Source of the DNA: CANHEE01 sp043777755
GTDB taxonomy: Bacteria; Bacteroidota; Bacteroidia; Chitinophagales; Saprospiraceae
DNA length: 57,325 bases
Assembly (NCBI GenBank): GCA_043777755.1
Contig: JAYWHK010000199.1
Span: 1 to 57,325, forward strand
Reading direction: 5' to 3'
Positions 15,849 through 24,772 of the stretch are shown here, one piece after another (the first letter of the stretch is position 1; every line of letters starts with the position of its first letter). The translations under genes were made by a program, and so were the position numbers. The notes below the pieces were generated by a model. That model worked only from the letters and a program-made list of their open reading frames with translations, was not told where the DNA came from and did not search any database.

Positions 15849-18050
15849 TTAAAAAAGTATTCTCTCCAATAACGCCAATGAAGCCTTGGCTTTTTCGTCG
15901 TCATAATTAGAATCAAAAACTTTTCCCCTTAAAATAGTAGAAACACCGTGTTTGGCTTTTTCACCGATTTTGTGTTTTTCCGCAGGGGCATAATCCGAAA
16001 ACGTTCTTCTCAACAAAGGCAAAATACTTGTAAATACCTCACTGTCAATACTTTGTACCCATTCGTCAATCAATTTAAAAATGGCATCTTCCAAAATCAA
16101 AATCATGGCACTTTCTTTCAAAAAACCTTCGAGCCATTGCGCTGCAATATTCGGTTCTTCACCAATGGAAAGCCGCTGACTCATTTTTTTTGCAATTTCC
16201 TCCATTGGCAAAACTTTTGCATCTCGTAACAATCGGCAAGCTGTCCCAGCAATCAAAGCACTGATATTGGGCAAATAAACCAATTTTTTCAACGCATCTT
16301 GCCATTGTTCGGTATAAGAAGCGATGTCCAAAAGTTGTACAGACTGATTGGTTTTCAATAGCAATTCACTCATTTTCTGCGCTGCTGCCTCGTCCACCGA
16401 ACTACACGCCATCGGCAAACCAATGCCAATTCTTGTAATCAAACCATCTGTAATTTTCAACAAAAGCGAAGCATCTGTTTTACGTACATTGCCATAACGG
16501 GTAATGTATGCTAAGGGATTAAATGCTTGCATCAGCTCAGAAATATCCGATGTATCAGCCGCTAAATCGCTTATTTTTGCAGTAAGCCCAGACACGATTC
16601 CAGGCAAATCGGCAGGAATAGCGTGTTGTAATAGTTTTGACAAAATAGACAACTCTTTGGTATTGAGTATTTTATCTTTTAAAAAATGCGTTGCCGCTTT
16701 TTCAACAGTATTTCCCCAAACCGCATTTTCGATGATTTTCAAGGTGACCTCAGGCGACCAATTCAACAACCAACCTTCTTTGAAAGTACCTTTACTTTTG
16801 ACCGCTTGTACCGTAGCCCATTGAACGCCTAAAATATTCAGACGGTGTAAAAAATTACTTTTTGCCAAATCATTTTCTTCTCGCAAATCAAGTTCTATTT
16901 CTTTTTGAATAGCTTCTGGTTTGAGCCGCAACTTTTTCATAGTCACTTCTGCATCTACCAAAAGCGGAACTTTCGGAATCCCAGAAGGCGTTTCGCCAAT
17001 TTTTTCACCAACAATCAATTTTTGCCAAATTAAACGCATGGGCGCATCATCACCCATACACATCACTGTCCGACAAGCCTCGTTCATTTCCTCTAATCCA
17101 ATCCGACTTTTCCCTCTCAATGCTGCCAAACTATACGCCAAACGCTGTGTTTCGATGATATGCGCTGGCGAAATATCCACCTTTTCTTCTCTAAAAAACT
17201 GTGCCACACGAATGAGCCAAGTTGCAGCTTTATCTTCTTCATTTTCCCAAAGATACTCATACCAACCTGGCGAATTGATGCCAGCACCATAACCACTTTG
17301 AAAAGAAAGTCGGCTATTTGTCCAAGGAATCCAAGTGGTTTCAACCTTTACTTTTGGTAATTTTTTAATCAATTCATCGTCTGTTTTTTGGGTCGGCATA
17401 TCAAGTAATGCAGGGACGTGCCAAGCACCACAAACTACCACAATGCGCTGATAACCATCTTTTTGTGCTTTTCGGAGATTGGTTCGCATGAAGGCTTCTC
17501 GCACTTTCTCTTCGTGGTTATCACGCTCAGGAAGCTCTTTTCTCACACTTACCATGACCTCTTGAATCGCTTCAAAATATTCTAAAGAAGGTGAAAGGCG
17601 TTGCTCAAAAGTTTGTTCCCACCAAGTATCATGGTCTTTAAAACCAGCGGCTTCTGCCATGAATTGCATTGGTGCTTTTTGTGGTGGCAATTGAAATTCA
17701 TCTTGGTTTTCTAAGATTATCTCATTTTTCCCTTCAAAAGCAAATTTATGAATCAAAGGAAGGTCAAAAAAACGAATCGGTAAATTGTTGTACACACCAT
17801 ACGTAACCGCTTGCCATTCAGGAGAAAAGACAGCAAACGGATAAAAAACGGCACTGCTTGGCACGTCATTCTGATACGCCAACATTGCTACGGGCGGTTT
17901 CATATCAGGGTGAATGACGTATTTCAAAATAGCTTCGCCTTCTGGCGGCCCTTCCACCAAAATAATATCTGGTCGAATTTCTTCCAATGCAGCCTTGATG
18001 TTCTTTGCCGAACCTGGCCCATGATGTCTTATCCCAAGTAAATATATCAA
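15849..18050 (-). CDS. DUF5682-family protein
   Basis: 733 residues from a TTG start at 18050; an in-frame stop lies five codons upstream and no ATG is near. The opening YLLGIRHHGPGSAKNIKAAL, then DIILVEGPPEGE, and later RIVVVCGAWHVPALL are the hallmark blocks of DUF5682, whose N-terminal part resembles the TraB/ChaN-like (EreA-type) fold with conserved His, Glu and GAWH residues. Usually such genes sit with a MoxR ATPase, a VWA protein and a SWIM zinc-finger protein; none is visible here, so this copy is isolated in the window. A TATTTTTG box lies 24 bp upstream of the TTG. Biochemical function is unknown. Confidence 0.75.
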   Translation of the reverse strand: MIYLLGIRHHGPGSAKNIKAALEEIRPDIILVEGPPEGEAILKYVIHPDMKPPVAMLAYQNDVPSSAVFYPFAVFSPEWQAVTYGVYNNLPIRFFDLPLIHKFAFEGKNEIILENQDEFQLPPQKAPMQFMAEAAGFKDHDTWWEQTFEQRLSPSLEYFEAIQEVMVSVRKELPERDNHEEKVREAFMRTNLRKAQKDGYQRIVVVCGAWHVPALLDMPTQKTDDELIKKLPKVKVETTWIPWTNSRLSFQSGYGAGINSPGWYEYLWENEEDKAATWLIRVAQFFREEKVDISPAHIIETQRLAYSLAALRGKSRIGLEEMNEACRTVMCMGDDAPMRLIWQKLIVGEKIGETPSGIPKVPLLVDAEVTMKKLRLKPEAIQKEIELDLREENDLAKSNFLHRLNILGVQWATVQAVKSKGTFKEGWLLNWSPEVTLKIIENAVWGNTVEKAATHFLKDKILNTKELSILSKLLQHAIPADLPGIVSGLTAKISDLAADTSDISELMQAFNPLAYITRYGNVRKTDASLLLKITDGLITRIGIGLPMACSSVDEAAAQKMSELLLKTNQSVQLLDIASYTEQWQDALKKLVYLPNISALIAGTACRLLRDAKVLPMEEIAKKMSQRLSIGEEPNIAAQWLEGFLKESAMILILEDAIFKLIDEWVQSIDSEVFTSILPLLRRTFSDYAPAEKHKIGEKAKHGVSTILRGKVFDSNYDDEKAKASLALLERILF

Positions 18051-18074
18051 TGTTAGTAGGTGTTATTTTTTTTG

Positions 18075-18082
18075 CAAAAATA
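18075..18082 (-). promoter_or_regulatory. -7 promoter box TATTTTTG of the DUF5682 gene
   Basis: TAnnTTTG match 24 bp upstream of the TTG start. Confidence 0.45.
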
Positions 18083-18124
18083 TACATTTTCCTCAGTGTT
18101 TTGAATATCTCTCATAAAAATATT

Positions 18125-18132
18125 ACCTTTGC
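18125..18132 (+). promoter_or_regulatory. -7 promoter box TACCTTTG with -33 TTG
   Basis: TACCTTTG about 17 bp upstream of the ATG at 18149, with TTG in GTTTTGAATA about 20 bp further upstream, the spacing expected for the Bacteroidota primary sigma factor. Confidence 0.6.
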
Positions 18133-18148
18133 GAACAAAATTTTTTTA

Positions 18149-18844
18149 ATGAAAAAACAGATTCTTATTTCGTTTTTATTTTTAGCAATTTCACAATTGT
18201 CATTGGCGCAATTTCATTTTAAAATTGCTTACGATGGCGGCTATTTTAACCCTGACAAAATCAATACAATTTTGAGTACTTACAATACTCAAAATGACTT
18301 GGCTATTTCAAAATTTAAGCCTGTCCGAATGACCAACGGCTTGGAAGTTGGTGTACGCTACAAAATGGATTTTCTTGCTATTGAAGGGAGTTGGGTCGTT
18401 GCTTCGTCACCAAAAAGACAAGAAGTTTGGACTGATGCAAGCCGAAAAGACAAAAAATTTCAAAGTTTGAATTTTTCCAATCAAAATTTCAATACGGGAT
18501 TGTCTTTTCATTTTGGAAAAATAGGATTTGGCGCAGCTTATGGTTTTAATTATTTTAATGTTTCTCGAAAATTTAATCAAGATTCAAAAAGAAATAAAAT
18601 TCTTGCAAAATCGTTACAATACAATAGCATTAATTTTTTCTTGAATTATGAAGGGAAAATGAACAATTCTATGTCTTTTGCACTTCGCCCTTATTTTCAA
18701 TTGCCTTTGGGAACAGTTGATTTGACCGAAATTCAAAAAGGAATTATGCCTAATACTGGCAACCTTTTTGCAGATGGAAATGAACAAAATATGACCATGA
18801 TGGGCTTGAAATTGATTTTTTTTAATGGAAGGCAAGAGGAGTAA
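18149..18844 (+). CDS. Small secreted beta-barrel-like protein
   Basis: The ATG at 18149 gives 231 residues starting MKKQILISFLFLAIS; the frame is open 48 codons upstream but that stretch overlaps the divergent promoter, so it is not used. Signal peptide ends SLAQ (residue 20). The mature part is strand-rich (FHFKIAYDGGYFNP, GLEVGVRYKMDFLAIEGSW, FGAAYGFNYFNVS) and looks like an outer-membrane barrel of about eight strands. Function not recognised. It starts a short same-strand unit with the tocopherol-cyclase-like gene 20 bp downstream. Confidence 0.65.
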   Translation: MKKQILISFLFLAISQLSLAQFHFKIAYDGGYFNPDKINTILSTYNTQNDLAISKFKPVRMTNGLEVGVRYKMDFLAIEGSWVVASSPKRQEVWTDASRKDKKFQSLNFSNQNFNTGLSFHFGKIGFGAAYGFNYFNVSRKFNQDSKRNKILAKSLQYNSINFFLNYEGKMNNSMSFALRPYFQLPLGTVDLTEIQKGIMPNTGNLFADGNEQNMTMMGLKLIFFNGRQEE

Positions 18845-18864
18845 AAAACAATTGATTTTTTAAT

Positions 18865-19851
18865 ATGAGAAATTTGACTTATCGTTGGAGAGCATTGTGG
18901 GACCCAAATATGTACCATGGTTGGGGAAAGAAACGCCGTTATTTTGAAGGTTGGTATTTTAAAATTGTAGATCCAACCGAAGAATATGCGATTGCGCTTA
19001 TTCCAGGCATTTCGATGGATGCCGAAGGGAATCAGCACGCCTTTATACAAGTTTTGAATGGCAGCAAAATCGCATCGGATTACATTCGTTTTGATGCCAA
19101 AGATTTTTTCCCTTCTCAAACAGAATTTCGTGTTCGCATCGGAGATAATCAATTCTATACCAATGGTTTAGCATTGAATTTACCGAATATGAAAGGAGAA
19201 TTGAGTTTTGAAAACATGACACCTTGGCCCGCTTCTTTAGGTGCGCCAGGAGTAATGGGTTGGTATTCTTTTGCGCCATTTATGGAATGTTATCATGGTG
19301 TAGTGAGTATGAATCACGACATCAAAGGCAGTTTAGAAATCAATGGTGTTGAAGTGGATTTTACAGGTGGAAAAGGTTATATAGAAAAAGATTGGGGTAA
19401 ATCATTTCCAGAAGCATGGATTTGGATGCAATCGAATCATTTTGATACATCTGAAAAAGCATCTTTATTTTGTTCTGTTGCCAAAATTCCTTGGCTGGGA
19501 AGTTCGTTTATTGGATTTATTGCAGCATTTTGGTTAGATGGCGAACTTTATCGTTTTACTACTTATGGTGGTGCGCAAATCAAAGCAACGTTGGGCGAAA
19601 GTACGGTTTTTATTGGTTTGAAAAATTCTCGTTACCACCTTCGTATTGCAGCACAAAAAGCACCTAGCGCAAGTTTGGCAGCACCTATAAGTGGCGCAAT
19701 GACAGGAAAAGTGAATGAAAGTATGTTGGCAACTATAGATGTTGAATTATTAGAAAAAGGCAAGTGTATTTTTAAAGGCAATGCCCGAAATGCAGGATTA
19801 GAAGTGTCAGGAATTGTAAAAGACTTATTGTCAGACGATTGGTCTTATTAA
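18865..19851 (+). CDS. Tocopherol-cyclase-like protein
   Basis: 328 residues. The N-terminus WDPNMYHGWGKKRRYFEGWYFK, the mid-region GSLEINGVEVDFTGGKGYIEKDWGKSFPEAWIWMQSNHF and the C-terminal NARNAGLEVSG are the conserved blocks of the tocopherol cyclase (VTE1) family, which in plants and cyanobacteria closes the chromanol ring of vitamin E. No other tocopherol gene is nearby and the host is not expected to be photosynthetic, so the substrate is probably another prenylated quinol or lipid; this is inference. No signal peptide is seen. A terminator follows. Confidence 0.8.
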   Translation: MRNLTYRWRALWDPNMYHGWGKKRRYFEGWYFKIVDPTEEYAIALIPGISMDAEGNQHAFIQVLNGSKIASDYIRFDAKDFFPSQTEFRVRIGDNQFYTNGLALNLPNMKGELSFENMTPWPASLGAPGVMGWYSFAPFMECYHGVVSMNHDIKGSLEINGVEVDFTGGKGYIEKDWGKSFPEAWIWMQSNHFDTSEKASLFCSVAKIPWLGSSFIGFIAAFWLDGELYRFTTYGGAQIKATLGESTVFIGLKNSRYHLRIAAQKAPSASLAAPISGAMTGKVNESMLATIDVELLEKGKCIFKGNARNAGLEVSGIVKDLLSDDWSY

Positions 19852-19865
19852 TTTATTGTTTTTAT

Positions 19866-19912
19866 AAAAACACAGCCATTGTTTGATTGTCAGACAATGG
19901 CTATGTTTTTTT
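19866..19912 (+). terminator. Intrinsic terminator
   Basis: ACACAGCCATTGT pairs with ACAATGGCTATGT (one mismatch) and is followed by a T-run. Confidence 0.8.
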
Positions 19913-19969
19913 ATTCTAAAAAAATAAAGTTTTTTTTATTAAAAAATTTTTCCATTTCATAAAAAGCCT

Positions 19970-19977
19970 TAACTTTG
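19970..19977 (+). promoter_or_regulatory. -7 promoter box TAACTTTG
   Basis: TAnnTTTG match 153 bp before the FadN-type gene, implying a long 5' leader of about 145 bases that is AT-rich with no clear structure. Confidence 0.45.
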
Positions 19978-20130
19978 TCCAGCGAATTTTCGCTAAAATA
20001 ATTTTCAACTATTTTGTAGATAAAAACCATTGTTAAGTTATTCATAATCAACGATTTAATTTTATTAAATTATAAATAAAATTAAATTCAGTGGCAAGAA
20101 TCTCAGCAATATAACAAATAGAACCGATTA

Positions 20131-22521
20131 ATGAAAAGAATACGTAAAGCAGCCGTTTTAGGCTCAGGTGTTATGGGTAGCGGTATCGCTTGTCATTTGG
20201 CAGGTGCTGGTATCGAAGTTCTCTTATTGGACATCGTTCCTTTTGATTTGAAAGAGGAAGAGAAAGCAAATAAAAAAGCACGCAACCGAATCGTTGATAC
20301 GGCTTTGGCAAATGCTTTAAAATCAAAACCTGCGCCTTTGTACGACGCTAAAATTGCCAATCGTATTTCTACGGGTAATTTTGACGACGATTTATCCAAA
20401 ATCGCTAATGTAGATTGGATTATTGAGGTCGTTGTAGAGCGTTTGGACATCAAGCAATCTTTGTTTGAAAAAGTAGAAAAATACCGAAAAGCTGGTACTA
20501 TGGTGACTTCCAACACTTCGGGTATTCCTATCGGAATGATTGCCGAAGGTAGAAGTGATGATTTCAAAGCCAACTTCTGTGGTACGCACTTTTTCAATCC
20601 ACCACGTTATATGCGCTTGTTTGAGGTCATTCCTCACGCTGGCACTGCCCAAGAAGTTACTGACTTTTTGATGCACTTTGGCGATGTAATTTTAGGTAAA
20701 CAAACTGTTTTGTGCAAAGACACAGCGGCGTTTATCGCCAATCGTGTAGGTGTATATGCGATGGCAAAGTTGTTTTCTATCAATGAAAAATTAGGTTTGA
20801 GCATTGAAGAAGTAGATGAATTGACTTCTGCACCAATGGGTCGTCCAAAAACAGGTTTGTACCGCTTGGGTGATTTGGTTGGTCACGATACGACTTTCAA
20901 CGTTATCAATGGTTTGAAAAATAATTTGCCTAACGACGAGCAAAGAGAAGTATTCAAAGTGTCAAAATCTTTGCAATTCTTGATGGACAATAAGTTTTTA
21001 GGCAATAAAACAGGCAAAGGTTTTTATGAAAAAACCAAAGAAAAAGACGACAAAGGTCGCCCTGTGGTATTGGCTTTAGATGAAAATACTTTAACGTATC
21101 GCCCTTCTATTCGCCCTAAAATGGCAACCTTGGATTTGGCAAAACAAATCGAAGATTTGCCACGTCGTATCAAAGCGGTTTTCGGTAGCGAAGACAAAGG
21201 TGGACAATTGATTCGTGAAAGTTTGGTGTCACTTTTTGCGTATGTCAGCCACCGTATTCCAGAAATCGCAAACGATTTATATAGTATAGACGATGCAATG
21301 CGTGCTGGTTTTGCTTGGGAAATCGGGCCATTCCAATATTGGGACATTATCGGATTGAGCGAAGGTACAGAAGCGGCTGAGGCGGCTGGTTATCCTGTTG
21401 CAGATTGGGTAAAAACGATGATTGCGGCTGGTCACACTTCTTTTTATAAAAATGAAGATGGTGTAAAAAAATACTATGACATTCCTTCGGCTTCTTACAA
21501 AGAGGTTGCGAGTATGAAAGGTTTGATTATTTTGGACAATTGTCGTGATAAAAAACCTGTTTATGAAAATCCAGAAGCTGTTTTACACGATATTGGAGAT
21601 GGCGTTTTGTGTTTGGAGTTCCGTAGCAAAATGAACTCAATGGGCGAAGGTGTCCTCAAAGGCATCAACGAAGCCATTGATATTGCAGAACGTGAAGGCT
21701 GGAAAGGCTTGGTTATCGGCAACGATGCCCCAAACTTTACCGTAGGCGCAAACTTGATGATGGTGGCAATGATGGCATACCAACAAGAATGGGACGAACT
21801 TGGTTTTGCAGTTTCTTACTTCCAAAATACAGTAATGAAAGCCCGTTATTCGGCTGTTCCAGTAGTAGCTGCGACCCGTGGTTACGTGTTTGGTGGCGGT
21901 TGCGAATTAGCGATGCACTGTGATTCCGTAGTGGCGAGTGCTGAAAGTTATGTAGGTTTGGTTGAAGTTGGCGTGGGAATTATTCCAGCTGGCGGCGGAA
22001 CGAAAGAATTTGCTGTCCGTGCTGGTGATAGTTTCTTTGAAGGCGATGTGATGATTCCTACTTTGATAGAGCGTTTCAAAACAATTGCAACGGCAAATGT
22101 AGCGACTTCTGCACACGAAGCGTTTAACAATGGAACTTTTACAGCTAAAAAAGACCGTGTTGTGATGAATACGCAGCGCACGATTTTGGAAGCGAAAAAA
22201 GAAGTTTTGGCTCGTGCCGACAACTATGTTCGCCCAATTGAACGCAATGATTGTTATGTTTTGGGTCGTAGTGGATTGAGTGCTTTGTATGTCGCAGCAC
22301 ATTCTTTGCATTTGGGCGGTTACGCTTCCGAACACGATTTGAAAATTGCTAAAAAAATAGCTTTTGTACTTTGTGGTGGCGATTTGTCAGCTCCTCAAAA
22401 AGTAAGTGAGCAATATTTGTTGGATTTGGAGCGTGAAGCAATGTTGAGCCTTTGTGGTGAACAAAAAACTTTGGCAAGAATCCAGTTTATGTTGGAAAAA
22501 GGAAAACCACTACGTAATTAA
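20131..22521 (+). CDS. fadN: 3-hydroxyacyl-CoA dehydrogenase/enoyl-CoA hydratase fusion, FadN type
   Basis: 796 residues. Order of domains is dehydrogenase first, hydratase last: Rossmann motif GSGVMGSGIACHLAGAG (residues 10-26), dehydrogenase C-terminal domains to about residue 420, then a crotonase fold from about residue 490 with CLEFRSKMNSM, VGANLMMVAMMA and GYVFGGGCELAMHCD. This is the B. subtilis FadN/YusL arrangement, the reverse of E. coli FadB. It catalyses hydration and oxidation in fatty-acid beta-oxidation. The usual downstream thiolase and acyl-CoA dehydrogenase genes are absent; the gene is followed directly by a terminator. Confidence 0.92.
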   Translation: MKRIRKAAVLGSGVMGSGIACHLAGAGIEVLLLDIVPFDLKEEEKANKKARNRIVDTALANALKSKPAPLYDAKIANRISTGNFDDDLSKIANVDWIIEVVVERLDIKQSLFEKVEKYRKAGTMVTSNTSGIPIGMIAEGRSDDFKANFCGTHFFNPPRYMRLFEVIPHAGTAQEVTDFLMHFGDVILGKQTVLCKDTAAFIANRVGVYAMAKLFSINEKLGLSIEEVDELTSAPMGRPKTGLYRLGDLVGHDTTFNVINGLKNNLPNDEQREVFKVSKSLQFLMDNKFLGNKTGKGFYEKTKEKDDKGRPVVLALDENTLTYRPSIRPKMATLDLAKQIEDLPRRIKAVFGSEDKGGQLIRESLVSLFAYVSHRIPEIANDLYSIDDAMRAGFAWEIGPFQYWDIIGLSEGTEAAEAAGYPVADWVKTMIAAGHTSFYKNEDGVKKYYDIPSASYKEVASMKGLIILDNCRDKKPVYENPEAVLHDIGDGVLCLEFRSKMNSMGEGVLKGINEAIDIAEREGWKGLVIGNDAPNFTVGANLMMVAMMAYQQEWDELGFAVSYFQNTVMKARYSAVPVVAATRGYVFGGGCELAMHCDSVVASAESYVGLVEVGVGIIPAGGGTKEFAVRAGDSFFEGDVMIPTLIERFKTIATANVATSAHEAFNNGTFTAKKDRVVMNTQRTILEAKKEVLARADNYVRPIERNDCYVLGRSGLSALYVAAHSLHLGGYASEHDLKIAKKIAFVLCGGDLSAPQKVSEQYLLDLEREAMLSLCGEQKTLARIQFMLEKGKPLRN

Positions 22522-22550
22522 TTAATAATTATTAATTAAAAATGAATAAT

Positions 22551-22592
22551 AAAAAAAGCGCAACGAGATGTAAATTTCGTTGCGCTTTTTTT
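22551..22592 (+). terminator. Intrinsic terminator of fadN
   Basis: AAAAAAGCGCAACGA pairs with TCGTTGCGCTTTTTT, 9-base loop, T-run. Confidence 0.85.
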
Positions 22593-22898
22593 GGCTTTAT
22601 TTTTTAAAACTGTAAAAATAAAAAGTATGTTATTGTAAATAATTTGTGCAATTGAAGGTAGTACGAACTAAAATTCATGCTACCCTGCGCTACATAAAAA
22701 ATGCACAAAAATTTTACAGTAAGTAAAAATTTGTATCAATAAATTTCTTTTGTACTAAAAAAATCACAAAGATGTATGAAAAGAAGTATTAACTGTATGA
22801 TTTCAAGAAATCATACACATTTGATTATCAAAGAATTATAAAAAGTTATAACTTGCATTCATTAATTTTATACTAACTATAAACAACAAAAAATTAAG
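22593..22898. other. Non-coding AT-rich gap
   Basis: No convincing gene. Contains the reverse-complement variant of the GCATGAGCTTTAGCTCGT motif (22657-22684) and a small hairpin around GTATGATTTC/GAAATCATAC near 22795-22818. Confidence 0.5.
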
Positions 22899-23051
22899 AT
22901 GAATGCAATACGAGAATTTTCGGTATTGTGCTTATTGTTGAATAAAGATTACTTGACAACTTTTGAGAAAATCAAAAAACAAAGTGATGCCATAAAGTCC
23001 AGCAATGCACCTGTTCAAGGAAACCATAAACAAGATACAAAAAGGTTGTAG
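22899..23051 (+). CDS. Possible small protein, 50 aa
   Basis: ATG at 22899 gives 50 residues: a short hydrophobic patch (FSVLCLLLN), then a polar Lys/Gln-rich half. No known motif, no promoter box close by. It is the longest plausible ORF in a 600-bp gap between convergent genes, so it could be chance. Confidence 0.25.
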   Translation: MNAIREFSVLCLLLNKDYLTTFEKIKKQSDAIKSSNAPVQGNHKQDTKRL

Positions 23052-23119
23052 TTGTTTTACGTCCAAAATCTATTTAGATTTTATCATCACAATACTTGTT
23101 ACAGCATGTTGTGTAAAAT

Positions 23120-24352
23120 TTATTTTTCGTTTTCTAAACTTAAATTTCTTAATTTTGGAGCTAAACGAGCTGTTAGACCAACCGTAACTAAGGTCATACA
23201 GCCTCCAAAAATCACCGATGGTACTAAGCGCATCAATCGAGCAGCCAAACCACTTTCAAATTCGCCTAACTCATTAGACGTTCCAATAAAAATACCGTTT
23301 ACGGCACTTACTCGACCACGCATATCGTCAGGCGTATAAAGCTGCATAATCGTACCTCTAATAACCATACTAACATTGTCAAAAGCTCCTGTTCCTGCCA
23401 ATGCCAACATTGAAAGGTAAAAATTATTAGACAATGCAAATACAATCGTACATAATCCAAAACCTGCAACTGTCCAAAGTAATTTTTTTCCAGCATTTAC
23501 AACTGGCGGATGTTGCGTCATGTAAAAACCCATCAATAATGCGCCAACGGCTGGTGCTGCCCTTAAAAAACCTAAGCCTTGTGGCCCTTGATTCAGTACT
23601 TCGTCTGCAAAAGCTGGCAGCATCGCCACCGCACCTCCAAAAAGCACTGAAAACATATCTAATGTAATTGACCCTAAAATAATTTGATGTCCAAATACGA
23701 ACTTCAAGCCTTCTGAAAGCCTTTTCCCAATAGATTCTCCTTGATTTATGCTTGGTAATGGTTTTTTTTCTACAAAAAATAAAAAAGAAAAAGAAATAAT
23801 TTCTAATAAAAACATAGTCAGATAAGTTGCTGGTGCGCCAACCCAAGCATACATTAATCCAGCAACAGCGGGGCCTCCAACCGCACTTGTATGCCAAACG
23901 ATGGTACTCCAAGTACTGGCTTGTGCGTAATGCTCTCGAGGTGTTAATTGAGCAATGAAGGCAGATTGAGCTGGACTTAAAAAACCTCGAATAATGCCAG
24001 TACAAAACATCAAAGCATAAATCAATCCAACGCCTTGGGTTTTTAAAACATCTATATAAACGGTATTTAACAGATAAAAACCAAGCATACACAACGCTAA
24101 TGCTGCAACGCAAATCCGAATAATCCGCCTTCTATCCACTACTTCGGCAACATAGCCACTGAACAAAGAAACAATCGTAAAAGGAATGATAACACTTAAT
24201 CCAATTTTTCCCAAAGAAAAATAATCCTTAGTCAATTCATACACTTGCCAGCCGACAATCGTATTGAGCATATTGAATGCTATGGCAGCACAAAGACGAG
24301 AAAGTATAAAATTGCGGAAATCGCTGATGCGGAGAACGTATTGATTTTTCAT
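23120..24352 (-). CDS. MFS transporter, EntS-like multidrug/siderophore exporter group
   Basis: 410 residues with about twelve hydrophobic segments. The pattern of the MFS_3 (enterobactin exporter EntS-like) branch is visible: FILSRLCAAIAFNMLNTIVGWQVYELT at the start, GYVAEVVDRRRI as the loop 2-3 motif, and a second half with DMRGRVSAVNGIFIGTSNELGEFESG. It should export small molecules across the inner membrane using the proton gradient. No biosynthetic neighbours suggest a substrate. The ATG follows a TATCTTTG box by about 30 bp. Confidence 0.85.
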   Translation of the reverse strand: MKNQYVLRISDFRNFILSRLCAAIAFNMLNTIVGWQVYELTKDYFSLGKIGLSVIIPFTIVSLFSGYVAEVVDRRRIIRICVAALALCMLGFYLLNTVYIDVLKTQGVGLIYALMFCTGIIRGFLSPAQSAFIAQLTPREHYAQASTWSTIVWHTSAVGGPAVAGLMYAWVGAPATYLTMFLLEIISFSFLFFVEKKPLPSINQGESIGKRLSEGLKFVFGHQIILGSITLDMFSVLFGGAVAMLPAFADEVLNQGPQGLGFLRAAPAVGALLMGFYMTQHPPVVNAGKKLLWTVAGFGLCTIVFALSNNFYLSMLALAGTGAFDNVSMVIRGTIMQLYTPDDMRGRVSAVNGIFIGTSNELGEFESGLAARLMRLVPSVIFGGCMTLVTVGLTARLAPKLRNLSLENEK

Positions 24353-24382
24353 AAATTTTTAGTTGCTGTAATATTTTGTGTG

Positions 24383-24390
24383 CAAAGATA
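24383..24390 (-). promoter_or_regulatory. -7 promoter box TATCTTTG of the MFS gene
   Basis: Exact box on the minus strand 30 bp upstream of the ATG. Confidence 0.55.
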
Positions 24391-24434
24391 AAAAAAAATG
24401 TAACTTTGTGTAAAAATAAAATGCAATGGACTAA

Positions 24435-24540
24435 TAAGTAGTCGTAAGTAAATAAGTCATAAGTCTAAAAGTCAGTAGCATCTTGATTCTTAATAGATTA
24501 CAGAATTTTATAACCGTGTTTATTTAGACATTACTACTTA
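24435..24540. repeat. Diverged relative of repeat family A, 106 bp
   Basis: Ends are TAAGTAGT and ACTACTTA. The right half reads ATAACCGTGTTTATTT, close to ATAACCACGTTTATTT of the family A right arm. The interior differs and includes TTGATTCTTAATAGATT, shared with 12283-12299. Confidence 0.5.
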
Positions 24541-24591
24541 GGAGTAAGAATACACAGAATATTATAGTAACAATTATTTTGTTAAAAAAAA

Positions 24592-24752
24592 TGTAGTTAT
24601 TTACCACTTTTGCAATTTTTTACCACGGAGAAACGGAGAACACAGAGTTTGGCAAAAAATTAGCCTTCGGCTAATTTTTTCACCTCCGTGACCTCTGTTT
24701 CTCCGTGGTAAAAATAAAAAATCTTCGATTTTTTCGACGCTAAATAGTTGCA
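24592..24752 (+). repeat. Family B repeat, copy 1, 161 bp
   Basis: Opens TGTAGTTATTTACCACTTTT and closes TAAATAGTTGCA. Contains ACCACGGAGAAACGGAG paired with CTCTGTTTCTCCGTGGT and a perfect inner stem AAAAAATTAGCC-TTC-GGCTAATTTTTT. It ends 20 bp before the ATG at 24773. Copy 2, same length and orientation, is at 39271-39431. Confidence 0.85.
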
Positions 24753-24772
24753 AAAAAATTCAATTTTTTATT

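Noticed and set aside
18005..18148. 48-codon N-terminal extension of the barrel protein
   Set aside because: It overlaps the divergent gene and both promoters; a normal signal peptide begins at the ATG at 18149.
23005..23339. Two plus-strand ORFs overlapping the end of the MFS gene
   Set aside because: They lie antisense to the conserved transporter C-terminus and have no independent support.
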